Shown here in pieces: positions 40,177-49,621 of a stretch of DNA of 64,000 nucleotides. The notes under the pieces are model-generated. The model saw only the letters and a program-made list of their open reading frames with translations, did no database searches and was not told the DNA's origin. The stretch is from Cymbomonas tetramitiformis. Its lineage: Eukaryota; Chlorophyta; Pyramimonadophyceae; Pyramimonadales; Pyramimonadaceae. Where the stretch lies: assembly GCA_001247695.2 (NCBI GenBank), contig LGRX02035499.1:62001-126000 (forward strand), read 5' to 3'. Position numbers and translations under genes: made by a program. Position 1 is the first letter of the stretch. Every line of letters begins with the position of its first letter.

Positions 40177-41133
40177 ATGGCTGAAGACGGCGACGCGGGC
40201 AAGGCAGGCAAGTCAGGGGAGGGTCCCACACCCGTCCCAATGTCTACTGTGCCCGAACTCATGACCGAACAAGTCGAGAAGAAGTTACTCGACCAGAAAT
40301 TCGAGAATCAACAGCTGCAGCACGCGGCTGTGATGCAACAGCACGCCCTTTCAATCGCGTTGCTCACGGAGCAAGTGAAAGGCCTGAGGGAGAGCGCGAG
40401 CTCTTCCAAAGGCGAGGCTGCGACCACGAAGACGACGGGCGACGCGGAGCTTGAGGCCAAGAAGCAGCTCCCCTACGTCCCCTACGCCCCTGTCAACCCG
40501 TTCCCCTTGCGTCCTTCGACGCTGGAGGACTTGATGCCCAAGGTCTACGACCTCTACGGCGACAAGACTCACGCACTCCTGTGCAAGAAGTCGAACTCGT
40601 CAATGAGGTACGAGCAAGCGACCCTGGGACCTGCCCTCGCCTACTTCCACGACGCGGTCGTGTACGAGGAGGAGACCATGGACTGGATGCAGGGGGCGCC
40701 TCGGGCGCCAATGTCTGTCAGCGAGTGCGACGAGCTCTGGGATCGGATGGTGAGGTCGCATAACACCAAGAAAGGTGTGTATGCGATCCTCTGTAACCGG
40801 TACACGATGCTGACGCTGAGGGCCTCGCTCGACGCGGAGGGCGGAGGCACTGACGCTGTGAGGGCAAAGCTGGCCTTCATGGAGGAGAAGGTGAACGCCG
40901 GAACCGAGGGCGTTGTTGGCGACTCAGTGATGAAGAAGTGGCTTGAGGAATTCGACTCCTCCAAATCGCGCTCATTGATGACGGCGACAGCGAAGCAGGC
41001 GGCGCTGGCGGCCAAGGCGACCCTGGGTGGGCGCAGCGACTCCCGTATCGGCCAAGGACGAGGGGGACGAGCGCCATCGACGCCCAGTACAGCGACGGGT
41101 AAGGGTGCCAAGGGCTCCCAACCCGCCAAGTAG
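40177..41133 (+). CDS. PAT-2 Gag-like protein
   Basis: This 318-residue Gag begins at ATG 40177 (MAEDGDAGKAGKSGEG). A predicted coiled helix (about 25-75) is followed by the conserved PAT Gag block: LPYVPYAPVNPFPLRP, YDLYGDKTHALLCKKSNSSM, LGPALAYFHDA, KGVYAILCNRYTML and the C-terminal RAKLAFMEEKV. A basic Gly/Ser/Lys tail replaces a zinc knuckle. It ends at TAG 41131; the pol ATG starts one base later (41135), an arrangement that suits reinitiation. Confidence 0.85.
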   Translation: MAEDGDAGKAGKSGEGPTPVPMSTVPELMTEQVEKKLLDQKFENQQLQHAAVMQQHALSIALLTEQVKGLRESASSSKGEAATTKTTGDAELEAKKQLPYVPYAPVNPFPLRPSTLEDLMPKVYDLYGDKTHALLCKKSNSSMRYEQATLGPALAYFHDAVVYEEETMDWMQGAPRAPMSVSECDELWDRMVRSHNTKKGVYAILCNRYTMLTLRASLDAEGGGTDAVRAKLAFMEEKVNAGTEGVVGDSVMKKWLEEFDSSKSRSLMTATAKQAALAAKATLGGRSDSRIGQGRGGRAPSTPSTATGKGAKGSQPAK

Positions 41134-41134
41134 A

Positions 41135-42066
41135 ATGTGCCTATCGGCACCAGACCTGACCCCTGTTGCTCCGGGGGTTCAGGTCAAGAGGCGTACCCTC
41201 CAGGAGGAGGTACGCTCTCGGCGGGGAGCATGGCGCGCAGGTGGCGCGAGCAGCGAAGTGCTGCACTGGATCGCTCGTGGAGCGAAGATGCGGTGGGTGA
41301 AAGGCCCACCACCCAAGTTCGACCACGGTACGTCGTTAAAGGACTTGACGGTGGCGCAGCAGCAATGGTTGTCCATCGAGAAGGAGCGAGCGCTGCTGTC
41401 GGGCGCTTGGGTGAGAGCACATCACCGAAGCCACGTATCCCGCGTCTTCTTGGTGAAGAAGCCTGGCGAGAACAAGTGGCGGCTCGTGATGGATCTGAGG
41501 TGGCTAAACTTCTTTTGCGTGAGGTCGCACTGCAAGATGGAGACTCTGAAGAAGCTGCGGAAGCTGGCGAGCGAGGGCGACTGGTGCTTCACCTTCGATC
41601 TCAAGGACGGCTACCACGCAGTGGGGATCGACCCGGAGTTCCAGAAGTTCATGCAGTTCGACATCCAAGGGGAGTTGTTCCAGTGCGGAGCACTCCCCTT
41701 CGGGTGGTCGGATGCACCGAGGGTCTTCGTCAAGTTCATGAAGACGCTCGTGGAGTTGCTCCGGTCTCCTCAGGCGGGAGAAGATCGGCGAGAGATCAAG
41801 AAGATGCTCGGGGGAAAAGCTGTTCAGCGACGATGGGCTGTGAGGAGGCGCGAAGGTGGACTTTACCGAGGAGCGGACCAGGCTGGGGCGAGGGTACTGC
41901 CGTACATGGACGACTTCATGGTGATTACGAAGACGAGAGACGAGGCCTACTTTCAGCGAGATCGCGTTACTCGTCTTCTTTCTCGACTCGGGCTGAGTCG
42001 AAACGAGAAGAAGGGAGTTTGGGAGCCGACGCAAGTGGCCGTGCACCTGGGGCTGGAGGTGGACTG
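41135..42066 (+). pseudogene. PAT-2 reverse transcriptase, 3' truncated by deletion
   Basis: From ATG 41135 (MCLSAPDLTPVAPG) it gives RRGAWRAGGASSEV, KWRLVMDLRWLNFF, FDLKDGYHAVGID, LPFGWSDAPRVF and the catalytic YMDDFMV. The frame is good until HLGLEVD, where a deletion joins directly to HDIELQARYIRS, which in PAT-3 lies about 207 codons later. The join also shifts frame, so residues read on from here to 42469 are not real coding sequence. Confidence 0.85.
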
Positions 42067-42579
42067 CACGACATCGAGTTGCAAGCCCGGTACATCCGCA
42101 GCGAGGCGAACGAGTGGGCAGACCGTCTTTCCAGGGACAAGGACTTGGACGACTGGAGGATCAACCGCAAGTGGTTCGACTACGCCGAGACGGCTTGGGG
42201 CAAGCACACGGTGGACCGCTTCGCTTCGGAGTTATCTCGGCAAGTCGCGAGGTACTACAGCGGGTGGCACGATCCGGAGTGCGAGGGCGTGGATTCGCTG
42301 GCTTACGACTGGCGGGGAGAGACCAACTGGGTCAACCCGCCGTGGCGGCTACTGGACGAGGTGGCCCACAAGGTGCGGGAAGAAGGAGCAGCAGCAACGG
42401 TGGTGGCGCCCTACTGGCCAGGGCAGGCATGGTTCCGAGAGCTGGAGGCGCTGTCAGCCGAGGTGGTGATCATGCCCCGACAGCGAGATCTGTTCACTCC
42501 GAGCAGGCTGGGAGGGTCCGTGCTGCTCGGAGCCTCCGACTGGGACGCAGTCATGTTTCATATCCCCAGCTCCCACTGA
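42067..42579 (+). pseudogene. PAT-2 pol C-terminus: RNase H end and methyltransferase
   Basis: This continues pol in a shifted frame: HDIELQARYIRSEANEWADR (end of RNase H), then the Dam-like domain with VDRFASELSRQVARYYSGW, YDWRGETNWVNPPWRLLDE and VVAPYWPGQAWFREL. NPPW is the expected catalytic motif. The stop is TGA at 42579, directly before the recombinase frame. Confidence 0.85.
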
Positions 42580-43922
42580 GCTGCCACTTACGTGGGAAGG
42601 GAAATGAAACGGTGGTGGAGAACCTCGACGATCATGAAGAGGTGAGAACCGGCTGCAAAATAGAAATATTTTGGCCGGATGATCAGCTTTGGTACCCTGG
42701 GACGGTGGGGGTGACAGGAGCTGACGGTAAGAGAAAAATCGAGTACGACGACGGGGACATCGATTTCCTTGAGCTGAGCAAGGAGAAGTATCGGCTGCCG
42801 ACAGCCGAAGCTCCGACGTTGGAGCCAACGTGGAGAACGGCAATGTTAGCTCACTGGTCAGCCAAGTTGGGAGACAGAGCCCTGGCGGACGAGGCAGCGG
42901 AGATGCAGGCGGCGGCGCTGCGGCCTTCGACGGCAGGGAATTACGAAGGCCACTGGAAGACCTTCGTGGACTTCTGTGTGGAAGAAGGATTGCCCTGGTT
43001 GCCGGCAACTGAGGGCACCGTACTGAAGTACATCGCCTTCCAGAAGCGGCGAGGAACGGTGAGAGGATCTTCTCTGCAGCCGTACCTCTCAGCAATCAAC
43101 AATTTTCACGAAGACTTAGGGCACGACGGACCGGCTAAAGGGCGTGCTGTCACGAGGGCCGTGAGAGGCATGACGGCGATGCAGACGGAGGCAGAGGAGG
43201 AGCAAGGTTGCTCGGCAACGGAGAGGACGTGGCTGCCGGCTGCGGCAGTACGTCGGGTGCACCAGGCAGCAGATGAGATCGTGGTGGACAGTCGTGAGAG
43301 CCTGGAGCTCTTGCGATCCTGTGTGTACGTGGTGGTGGCCTTCGTGACCTTCGGCAGACCTCAGACAGGTACGGCAATGCTGAGGGAGAGTCTACTGCGG
43401 GACGGCAGTGGGCTCTCGGTGGTGCTGCAGAAGGAAAAAGGGAGGAACCACACGAGAACAAAACGGAGGCTCCACATCCCGGTGGACGGGGTGAAGGGCC
43501 TCCGTGAACTGCTCGAGCTGTGGGAAACGGCTCGAGATGATGCATGGCTGAACGATGCACCGACAAGGACATCGGGGACAGCAGGCACGGCCAGCTACTG
43601 GAGGCTGCCGTGGGAATCTGGCAAGCACATCAAGGCCTCGGAGGCCAACGTGTGGATCGGAGAGGCTTTACAACACGTGGGCTGTGTGCCTCCAGAAGGA
43701 GGGCACTACTCAGCCCACAGCACTCGGAAAGGTGCAGCAACGTGTGCACGTGCAGTGGGGGTGACGATGGAAAAGGTGTGCTACTTCGGGGGGTGGAGCC
43801 AGCTGTCATCAGCAGTGCTGGCTTACATCGACCCCACTGCAGTGGCGGACAATGACATGACCTACTACTTCGGGTGGTTAGCACCGGGATGGAAAAGTGC
43901 TCTGCAAGATTCAGTAGAGTGA
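42580..43922 (+). CDS. PAT-2 Tudor-like + tyrosine recombinase
   Basis: This is the integration enzyme of PAT-2. After a short linker, a Tudor-like domain spans 42649-42795 (IEIFWPDDQLWYPGTVG; IEYDDGDIDFLEL). The core-binding part has SSLQPYLSAINNFHEDLGH. Catalytic residues seen are Arg in FVTFGRPQTG, a Lys/Arg-rich beta hairpin, HSTRKGAAT (HxxR), GGWSQLSS and AYIDPTA (Tyr nucleophile). No ATG follows the pol stop in this frame, so translation probably depends on a frameshift, a near-cognate start or the long overlapping frame upstream. The frame is intact to TGA 43922. Confidence 0.88.
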
Positions 43923-43940
43923 CGACAATCTCGGGGAAAT

Positions 43941-44148
43941 GGCAATTAGAATCCGTGTGCAAAAAGAAATGGTTAAATTGGAGCCTGCGAAAATCTAGTG
44001 GTTTCTGCCACGTGTGAATCTCACTGTAGTTCCCTAGAACGAGCCCGACAGTCGTCACACGACGGTTCGAGGCTCGTGTCCAGGAAATCCGAAACTGACT
44101 AAGTCTCGAAAACCGACCATCGGTTCAGCTCTGTTCCTTTTGCCTTCC
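43941..44148 (+). repeat. PAT-2 B1 (43941-43969) and A2 (43972-44148)
   Basis: B1 is 29 bp (GGCAATTAGAATCC...AAAGAAA), joined through ATG to A2, the 177-bp copy of A1. The joint AGAAATG|GTTAAATTGGA parallels PAT-1 and PAT-3. Confidence 0.88.
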
Positions 44149-44309
44149 CAACCCACCCAACCCAGGAATCTCTGTTCCTTTTGAATGGACTGAAACATAT
44201 CCATCAATAATAGACATTTCCTAACTTTCGTAAGTCTGGCTGGGAGCTCAGACAGCCCTGGTCAGACAAATGCTATTCTTTGTAATGGATGGCAGGCAGT
44301 GTGCCTTTT

Positions 44310-44338
44310 GGCAAGTAGAATCCGTGTGCAAAAAGAAA
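44310..44338 (+). repeat. PAT-2 B2 repeat (3' end)
   Basis: This 29-bp copy of B1 has one or two changes and ends AAAAAGAAA. The next base starts the element X sequence CCTAATATTTG. The A2-B2 spacer is 44149-44309. Confidence 0.88.
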
Positions 44339-44474
44339 CCTAATATTTGTTTATAAGACAAAATTAGTTTGAGTCTGAATTATTTCTCAGAATTCTTACA
44401 CAATGTCTGGACCTTCGAGGGCTTTCTTTCTTAATTGGTACATTCTAATTGTTTTCGCGTAGAAATTTAGTTAG

Positions 44475-44684
44475 ATGCCACCGATTTGGGAGGTTCAGTT
44501 GAAACTCGGGAAGCGCAACAAGTACACGGGCAAGTTTGAGAAGGAGGTTTCGACGCAGACGGAGATTTCTTGCCCGCCCGTACGAGTTACTGTTACGCCA
44601 ATTTTTGTTCAGTGCGCTTGCAAGGAGAACTGTCATTTTTGGTTGCCTCGTTTTCCGGTGGACTTCACGGTCCCCAAGCACTGA
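44475..44684 (+). CDS. Small ORF upstream of element Y gag
   Basis: This 69-residue ORF from an ATG (MPPIWEVQLKLGKRNKYTG) has a Cys-containing C-terminus (FVQCACKENCHFWLPRF). No family is recognised. It could be a short first ORF of element Y or part of its leader. Confidence 0.3.
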   Translation: MPPIWEVQLKLGKRNKYTGKFEKEVSTQTEISCPPVRVTVTPIFVQCACKENCHFWLPRFPVDFTVPKH

Positions 44685-44799
44685 GCGCGTACGGTTCAGT
44701 TGGTGAGATCGGCGGTGACAGTTGGGATATTTTTGCCGTGGCTCTTGGGATCTGCGTTGCCAGTTGATTGCTTCAGTTAATTCTCTTTTCGGGCAAAAT

Positions 44800-47022
44800 A
44801 TGGCATCTTCGGCGGGCAGTTTGGCAGTTTGGACGGAGCCGAGAATGAAGGTGCAGCTGCAGAAGCTGCTAAAATTGTCAGAGCTTACGGCTCGCACGCG
44901 GGTGGCGACCTGGCAGAAGCAGCGTGATCAGATCATGGCGTGGGTAGCTGAGCATGTTTCGGAATTGAGGGAGGTTCCCACGGAAGTGGAGGATCTTACA
45001 GAGGGGCTGATCGAGGCGGAACTCTTTACCGTAGATGTCGCGGGTACGTTGATGCCCGGTCCATGGACTGTCAGTGCTGGAACGTGGGCGGTCAGAAAAG
45101 GGATTGAGGCCGAGCGATTCGGCGCTGTTTCGGAATGGGCGCGTTCGATCTTGGCACTGCGAGTGCCGGTGCCCACAACGGCAGCCCCTGGTGCGATTGC
45201 GGGAGGTGCTGGAGGCAGCGGTAGTGCGGTACAGTCGGGCGTTCTCACTACTCCTGCTGCGACTGCTGGAGGCTCGGGAGCTGGTGCTCCTGCTGGGGGG
45301 GGGCCTGGTGGCGGCGTCCCTGCGGGGGCGGCCGGGGTCCAAGAGGCCTTGGGTGCCGGGACTATCGCTTCTGCGATAGCGGCCCCAGGGGTGGGCGCGG
45401 CGACGCTCACCACATCGCTCACGGCTACGACAGTGGGCACAGGCGCGACCATGGGGTCGGCTGCTGGGGGGGGTTCCGGTGGCAGCGTCCCTGCGGGGGC
45501 GGCCGGAGCCCATGGGGCCTTGGGTGTCGGGACTGTCGCTCCTGCGGCAGCGGCCCCAGGCGCGGGGACACATGTGGTGGACCCGCAGTCGATAGCGGCG
45601 GCTATCGCGGCGGCAGTGGGTGCGAAGCTGGACGCTTTGGGAGATCGTTTGGCTACGCTGGAGGCACAGCGGTCAGTGACGGGAGGTGCACCTACGGTGC
45701 TGAGCGGGTCGGAGCCGGTGGAGGCAAGGGAGCTACGATGCGCGATCCGAGATTCGTTGGCCACTTTGGAGGACAGGGACATGCCTCCTTGTGTGCAGGC
45801 GTGCACTGACCTGGTACATGAGGCGGCGAAGCTTCGCCCACAGCTCACGGCACTCAGGGGCGTGCACCCGTTCAGCAAGACCCCCATGCGCACGTTGGAG
45901 GCTCACGCGTTTGAGCCGCTCGCTTTCATTCTGCCGGAGCTGCAGGCGGAGGAGTGCGAGCTGGACGAGCTGCCGCCAGGGGCCGAGGCGACGTTGGAGC
46001 ACTGGAGGGCTTTCGTTCACCTCTTGCAGGCTCGGGTGGGGGAATTCCAGCGATTCGTGAAGTCCCAGGTGCCCACCTTTCCGATATCAGACGTCATGGT
46101 GGCGTCTTTCTTTCGGAAGCGCAAGAGGGTGACGTTCGAGGGCGATGAGGAGGAGGCTCGGGCTGCGGGTGGAGGCCATGGAGCTCTTCCTCCTTTGGAT
46201 GCTGCCCGCCGCGACCGTCTGGCGACCCTGGGCGCGGGGTTCCGGACGGTCAATGAGGAGCAGCTGGCGCGGGCGTTGCGTGGAGAGCTGGCTCCGGAGG
46301 ACGTCGTTCGACCTCCAGGTGCGGCCCCCCCACTCACTGCAGTTCCGAGTAGGGGCCCCCTGGCAGGGATTGATCTGGTGGTATCGCCAGTTCAGCGCCT
46401 TCTGCAGGAGGATGAGGGGCGGCTTAAGCTGAAGGACGGGGAGCTTACCATGGTCCCCAAGAAGAAGAAGTGCAAGAACTTCGCCGAATGGGAGCGGGGC
46501 TTCTTGCGCATTCTGTGCGAGGCGCCGGCGGAGGCTAGGGACGATCTCATGGACTTCGTCGAGTGGGCGAGAACGATTGCGGCGGAGTTCTCGTTCTACC
46601 ATTTCAGCGAGTTCTACGAGCATCTGGTTCGGCAGGTGCAGCGGTCGGCGACGGGCATCTCGCTGGATGGCTACGATCGACTTTGGCGGGTGTACAAGCA
46701 GATGGCGATGGCGGAGAAGGTGGTGAAGGAGATTGCCAAGAAGCCTTACTCATGGAAGCGTGATTGGGGATTCGAGCAGCCGAAGCAGACTGCCCCGGGG
46801 GATGCTGGTGGGGGCAGGGGCAAAGGCAAGGGCGCTGGCGGTCGTGGTGGCCGCGGGGGCCGCGGTGGCGGCCGTGGGGGCCGTGGAGGCATTTCGGATG
46901 CGTGCTACGGGCACAACGAGGGCAACTACAAGCATCAGCCTAACTGCCATTTCAGGCACGTGTGCAGTGCGTGTGGTGCGGAGGGGCATGTGAGGGGCGA
47001 CGCCTCGTGCCCAGGCCCGTGA
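44800..47022 (+). CDS. Element Y Gag-like protein
   Basis: The start ATG 44800 (MASSAGSLAVWTEPRMK) is preferred over 44722 because coding-like composition begins there. In order it has: a helical N-terminus, an Ala/Gly/Pro low-complexity region (about 130-270), helical blocks (AWVAEHVSEL; FYEHLVRQVQRSATG), an RGG-rich tract (about 690-715) and a Cys/His end (CHFRHVCSACGAEGHVRG) resembling a zinc knuckle with a longer last spacing. The stop UGA (47020-47022) is in frame with pol and no other stop follows until the RT frameshift. Confidence 0.75.
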   Translation: MASSAGSLAVWTEPRMKVQLQKLLKLSELTARTRVATWQKQRDQIMAWVAEHVSELREVPTEVEDLTEGLIEAELFTVDVAGTLMPGPWTVSAGTWAVRKGIEAERFGAVSEWARSILALRVPVPTTAAPGAIAGGAGGSGSAVQSGVLTTPAATAGGSGAGAPAGGGPGGGVPAGAAGVQEALGAGTIASAIAAPGVGAATLTTSLTATTVGTGATMGSAAGGGSGGSVPAGAAGAHGALGVGTVAPAAAAPGAGTHVVDPQSIAAAIAAAVGAKLDALGDRLATLEAQRSVTGGAPTVLSGSEPVEARELRCAIRDSLATLEDRDMPPCVQACTDLVHEAAKLRPQLTALRGVHPFSKTPMRTLEAHAFEPLAFILPELQAEECELDELPPGAEATLEHWRAFVHLLQARVGEFQRFVKSQVPTFPISDVMVASFFRKRKRVTFEGDEEEARAAGGGHGALPPLDAARRDRLATLGAGFRTVNEEQLARALRGELAPEDVVRPPGAAPPLTAVPSRGPLAGIDLVVSPVQRLLQEDEGRLKLKDGELTMVPKKKKCKNFAEWERGFLRILCEAPAEARDDLMDFVEWARTIAAEFSFYHFSEFYEHLVRQVQRSATGISLDGYDRLWRVYKQMAMAEKVVKEIAKKPYSWKRDWGFEQPKQTAPGDAGGGRGKGKGAGGRGGRGGRGGGRGGRGGISDACYGHNEGNYKHQPNCHFRHVCSACGAEGHVRGDASCPGP

Positions 47023-47835
47023 GGCGAAGGGCTGATCCCGGCGGTAGCTGTGCCGCTGGGGGAGCCTAGGAGCAGCAGTGAGGCCCCGGCGGGGGCAGCG
47101 GGGGTTCCGGTGGCGGCGCCGGGCCCCATGGTGGAGGCAGATGCGGAGCTGGAGTTTGGGCAGCCGATAGCCGTGGAGGATATCGGTGCCGTTGATGCAC
47201 ATGAGGGATGTGGGCCTCCGGATGTGGAGGATGGCGGTGGTGTGCCGCTAGTGTCGCCGGGCGGGGCGGACACTTCAGGCAGATGGTGGGCGGACCTGAG
47301 AGAGGACGAGTTCATCCCGGTTTGGGACGTGCTTGGGGGCCCTCGTAGGCACACTCGGGTGCCCATGGCATGGGAGATGGAGCGCTTGGCGCCGTTGCCG
47401 GTCACGCAGCTGCGCCCGGAGACCTGGGCGTCGCCTTCAGAGCCATGGCGGACGCGTTGCTCGGCGAGATGGCCACAGCTGCGGGCGGATATTTTGCTCA
47501 GGGCGACGATCGAGACCATGGAGGCATGCGGCACGAGCGAGGGCGAACGGAGGTGCTACGAGGAGGAGTGCGTGCGGGTTGGGTGCGCCATTCCCACTCT
47601 CACTAGCCATGCTCACTTGGTGGCGGCCGCATTTCAGGGATGGCACGACGTGGACTTCCTCGTCAGGTGTGCGGCGTGCGGGGCGGGATGGCCATCCGAG
47701 GTGATCGACCTCGACGAGCCGTACCGGGTCCCCAACTACGTGGGCCCGGAGCACATGGACGTGATGCGGGAGGAGATCAGACGTGAGAGCGGGGACGGGC
47801 ACATCTTCCTGACCGGGTGGCGGGGGTGCCCTTGG
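47023..47835 (+). pseudogene. Element Y pol N-terminus, ends in a frameshift
   Basis: It is in the same frame as gag after UGA. The first ~90 residues are Pro/Gly/Glu-rich. The rest is well-formed (WSDVL-type WDVLGGPRRHTRVPMAWEM; ATIETMEACGTSEGERRC; LVRCAACGAGWPSEV). It ends in DVMREEIRRESGDGH, the usual lead-in to a DIRS RT. The RT continues in another frame after a G-run (GGCGGGGGTGCC, about 47820-47830), which points to a one-base indel. Confidence 0.65.
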
Positions 47836-47836
47836 C

Positions 47837-48517
47837 ATGGTGGAGAAGGTGCGCAAAGGCAAGGTCAAGTACCGGCCGGTGAGCGATTATTCCCGGCGGG
47901 CTGACGTGGGGGTGAACGCGAGGATTGAGCTGGAGCGTGACGAGTTCACCACCGTCAAGGAGGCCTACGGCATGATGCGGCCTGGCTACTGGATGGTGAA
48001 GGTGGACTTGGAGTCGGCCTACAGGAGCTTGGGGATCTCCAACCAGTTCTGGCCGCACCAGTGCTTCCAGTTCGACGGGGTCAGATGGATGGACGCACGG
48101 GCCCCGTTCGGGAACCGGGCACTCCCGGGCATCTTCATGCGGTGGACGAGAGCGATCGTGGCTTGGATGCGGGCTCGGGGGATCCCGACGGTCGGGTACC
48201 TCGACGACTTCTTTTGCGTTCTGGAGACGAAGGAGCAGGCTGAGGAGGCGATGATGCTGCTGGTCGAGTTCGTGACTTTCCTGGGCTTCAAGGTGAACAG
48301 TGCGAAGTGTGAGGGTCCCGCGCAGGTTCTGGAGTTCCTTGGTGTGCTCCTGGACACGTCGGGGGAGGTGTGCACCGCCTCCATCGACGAGGAGAGGATT
48401 GCAATGGTGGTGCAGAAGGCGGGGGACCTGCGGGCGCAGGCGGCGCGAGGGATGGTGGCCAGGCGGCGGCTGGAGTCCCTCCTGGGGTTGCTTGCTTTCT
48501 GCAGCCACGTGGTGTGA
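47837..48517 (+). pseudogene. Element Y reverse transcriptase, ends at in-frame TGA
   Basis: DIRS-type RT: VKYRPVSDYSRRADVGVN, MVKVDLESAYRSLGI, ARAPFGNRALPGIFMRW and the catalytic YLDDFFCVL. The domain runs on to LLGLLAFCSHVV and meets TGA (48515-48517), after which the same frame continues (GLSLYTRRGFSFL) into RNase H. The site is where DIRS RTs usually have Arg, so CGA to TGA is likely. Confidence 0.85.
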
Positions 48518-49621
48518 GGCCTCTCCCTCTACACGAGGAGGGGCTTCAGCTTCCTGACGGCCACGACGGGCAGGAGGATGGTGCGGCTGCCACGTCCAGT
48601 GCTGGACGACTTGTCTGTGCTGGAGCAGGTGGTGCGGCGGTACAATGGCAGGAAGGTGCAGCTGGAGCGGCGCTTGGTGGACCAGCGCCATTTCGCCACG
48701 GACGCCTCGGGCACATTGGGATTCGGCGGAGTCTGGGAGCATCTCTTCTTCATGCTCAGCTGGGATGACTTGGCACGGTTGCCCCAGCGCCCATGGTTCC
48801 CGAGGAGGAGTGACTGCCGCAGCAGCTGGAGCATTAACTACATGGAGCTCTTCGCCGTTTGGTGGGCGATAATGCTGTGGGGGCACAGGATGAGCGGGAC
48901 CACGGTGGTGGTGAGGATCGACAACCAGTCCGCCATGTACCAGGTGGGGAGCTGGTGGGGGCCGGTGGCCTACTTGCCTCTGCTGAGGCAAATCTTCTTC
49001 GTGTGCGCGCAGCACGATATCCGCCTTCAGCCCGTGTACATCAACACCAAGGACAACCTCCTCGCGGACTTGTTGTCCAGGCTGGACATGCCGAGGTTCC
49101 TGGCAGAACACAAGGCTTTCTTGCGGGCGGATATCTGGCGCCAGGACCGGGACGACTGGATGGTGTGCCCGGTGCGGTGGGCGGCGCTGGATCAGGAGTT
49201 CGGGCCCTTCACGGTGGACTCGTGTGTGGCGGTGTCGAGGGCTAACGCCTACTGTTACCACAACTGGAGTGCGGTGGAGGATGCTCGGGTGCAGAAGTTC
49301 GACGGCCACAACGCTTGGGGAAACCTTCCTTTCAGCATCATGTTCGCCATCCTCAAGAACTTCCTGAAGTGCAAGCGGCGGCAGCAGTGGGGCACGTCGG
49401 CGTGCTTTCTGGTGCCCGTGTGGGACGGGGATGCCGGCTGGGAGCTCGTGAAGAGCCTTCCCCAGGTGTTCAGAGTGGTGCGGGAGTGGGGGAAGGGCAC
49501 TCACTTGTTCACGGCCCCAGACCTTCGTGGTCATGGCAGGACTGCTTGGGGGCCCACCAGGTGGCCAGTAGTGGTGGTGAGGGTGGGGCCGGAGCCCGTG
49601 GCCCTCCCTGACTGGGCTTGA
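48518..49621 (+). CDS. Element Y RNase H and methyltransferase-like domain
   Basis: This continues the RT frame. RNase H: HFATDASGTLGFGG, NYMELFAVWWAI, VRIDNQSAMYQVG and LLADLLSRLDM. Then comes the DIRS methyltransferase-like domain: FGPFTVDSCVAVSRANAYC, followed by AWGNLPFSI, where the catalytic NPPY/W has become NLPF, and ACFLVPVWDGDAGWELV. Loss of the Pro pair suggests this copy no longer methylates DNA. The stop is TGA 49619-49621; the recombinase follows in another frame. Confidence 0.85.
   Translation, partial: GLSLYTRRGFSFLTATTGRRMVRLPRPVLDDLSVLEQVVRRYNGRKVQLERRLVDQRHFATDASGTLGFGGVWEHLFFMLSWDDLARLPQRPWFPRRSDCRSSWSINYMELFAVWWAIMLWGHRMSGTTVVVRIDNQSAMYQVGSWWGPVAYLPLLRQIFFVCAQHDIRLQPVYINTKDNLLADLLSRLDMPRFLAEHKAFLRADIWRQDRDDWMVCPVRWAALDQEFGPFTVDSCVAVSRANAYCYHNWSAVEDARVQKFDGHNAWGNLPFSIMFAILKNFLKCKRRQQWGTSACFLVPVWDGDAGWELVKSLPQVFRVVREWGKGTHLFTAPDLRGHGRTAWGPTRWPVVVVRVGPEPVALPDWA

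Larger units (their letters stand above)
39876..44338 (+). mobile_element. PAT-2: PAT-type DIRS retrotransposon, internal deletion
   Basis: A1 39876-40052, gag, pol, recombinase, B1 43941-43969, A2 43972-44148, B2 44310-44338. A1 and A2 are both 177 bp and differ at about two positions, so insertion is recent. Pol lacks roughly 620 bp (RT thumb and most of RNase H), so the copy is non-autonomous. Gag and recombinase frames remain open. Confidence 0.92.
39826..44418 (+). mobile_element. Element X leader fragment, copy 1, split by PAT-2
   Basis: The pieces 39826-39875 and 44339-44418 match the leader of element X (51848-51897 and 57182-57261), including the ATG TCTGGACCTTCGA start of its gag. 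The match stops at 44418, where element Y sequence begins. PAT-2 lies between the two pieces at the same base position at which PAT-3 lies in copy 2. Confidence 0.7.

Noticed and set aside
41027..42469. Start and end of the ORF that carries the PAT-2 RT
   Set aside because: The frame is open upstream inside gag and downstream past the deletion joint, but protein similarity to PAT-3 supports only 41135 to about 42066.
47777..49534. A 585-residue minus-strand ORF opposite element Y pol
   Set aside because: It is His/Pro/Arg-rich low complexity and lies antisense to a clear RT, RNase H and methyltransferase gene.
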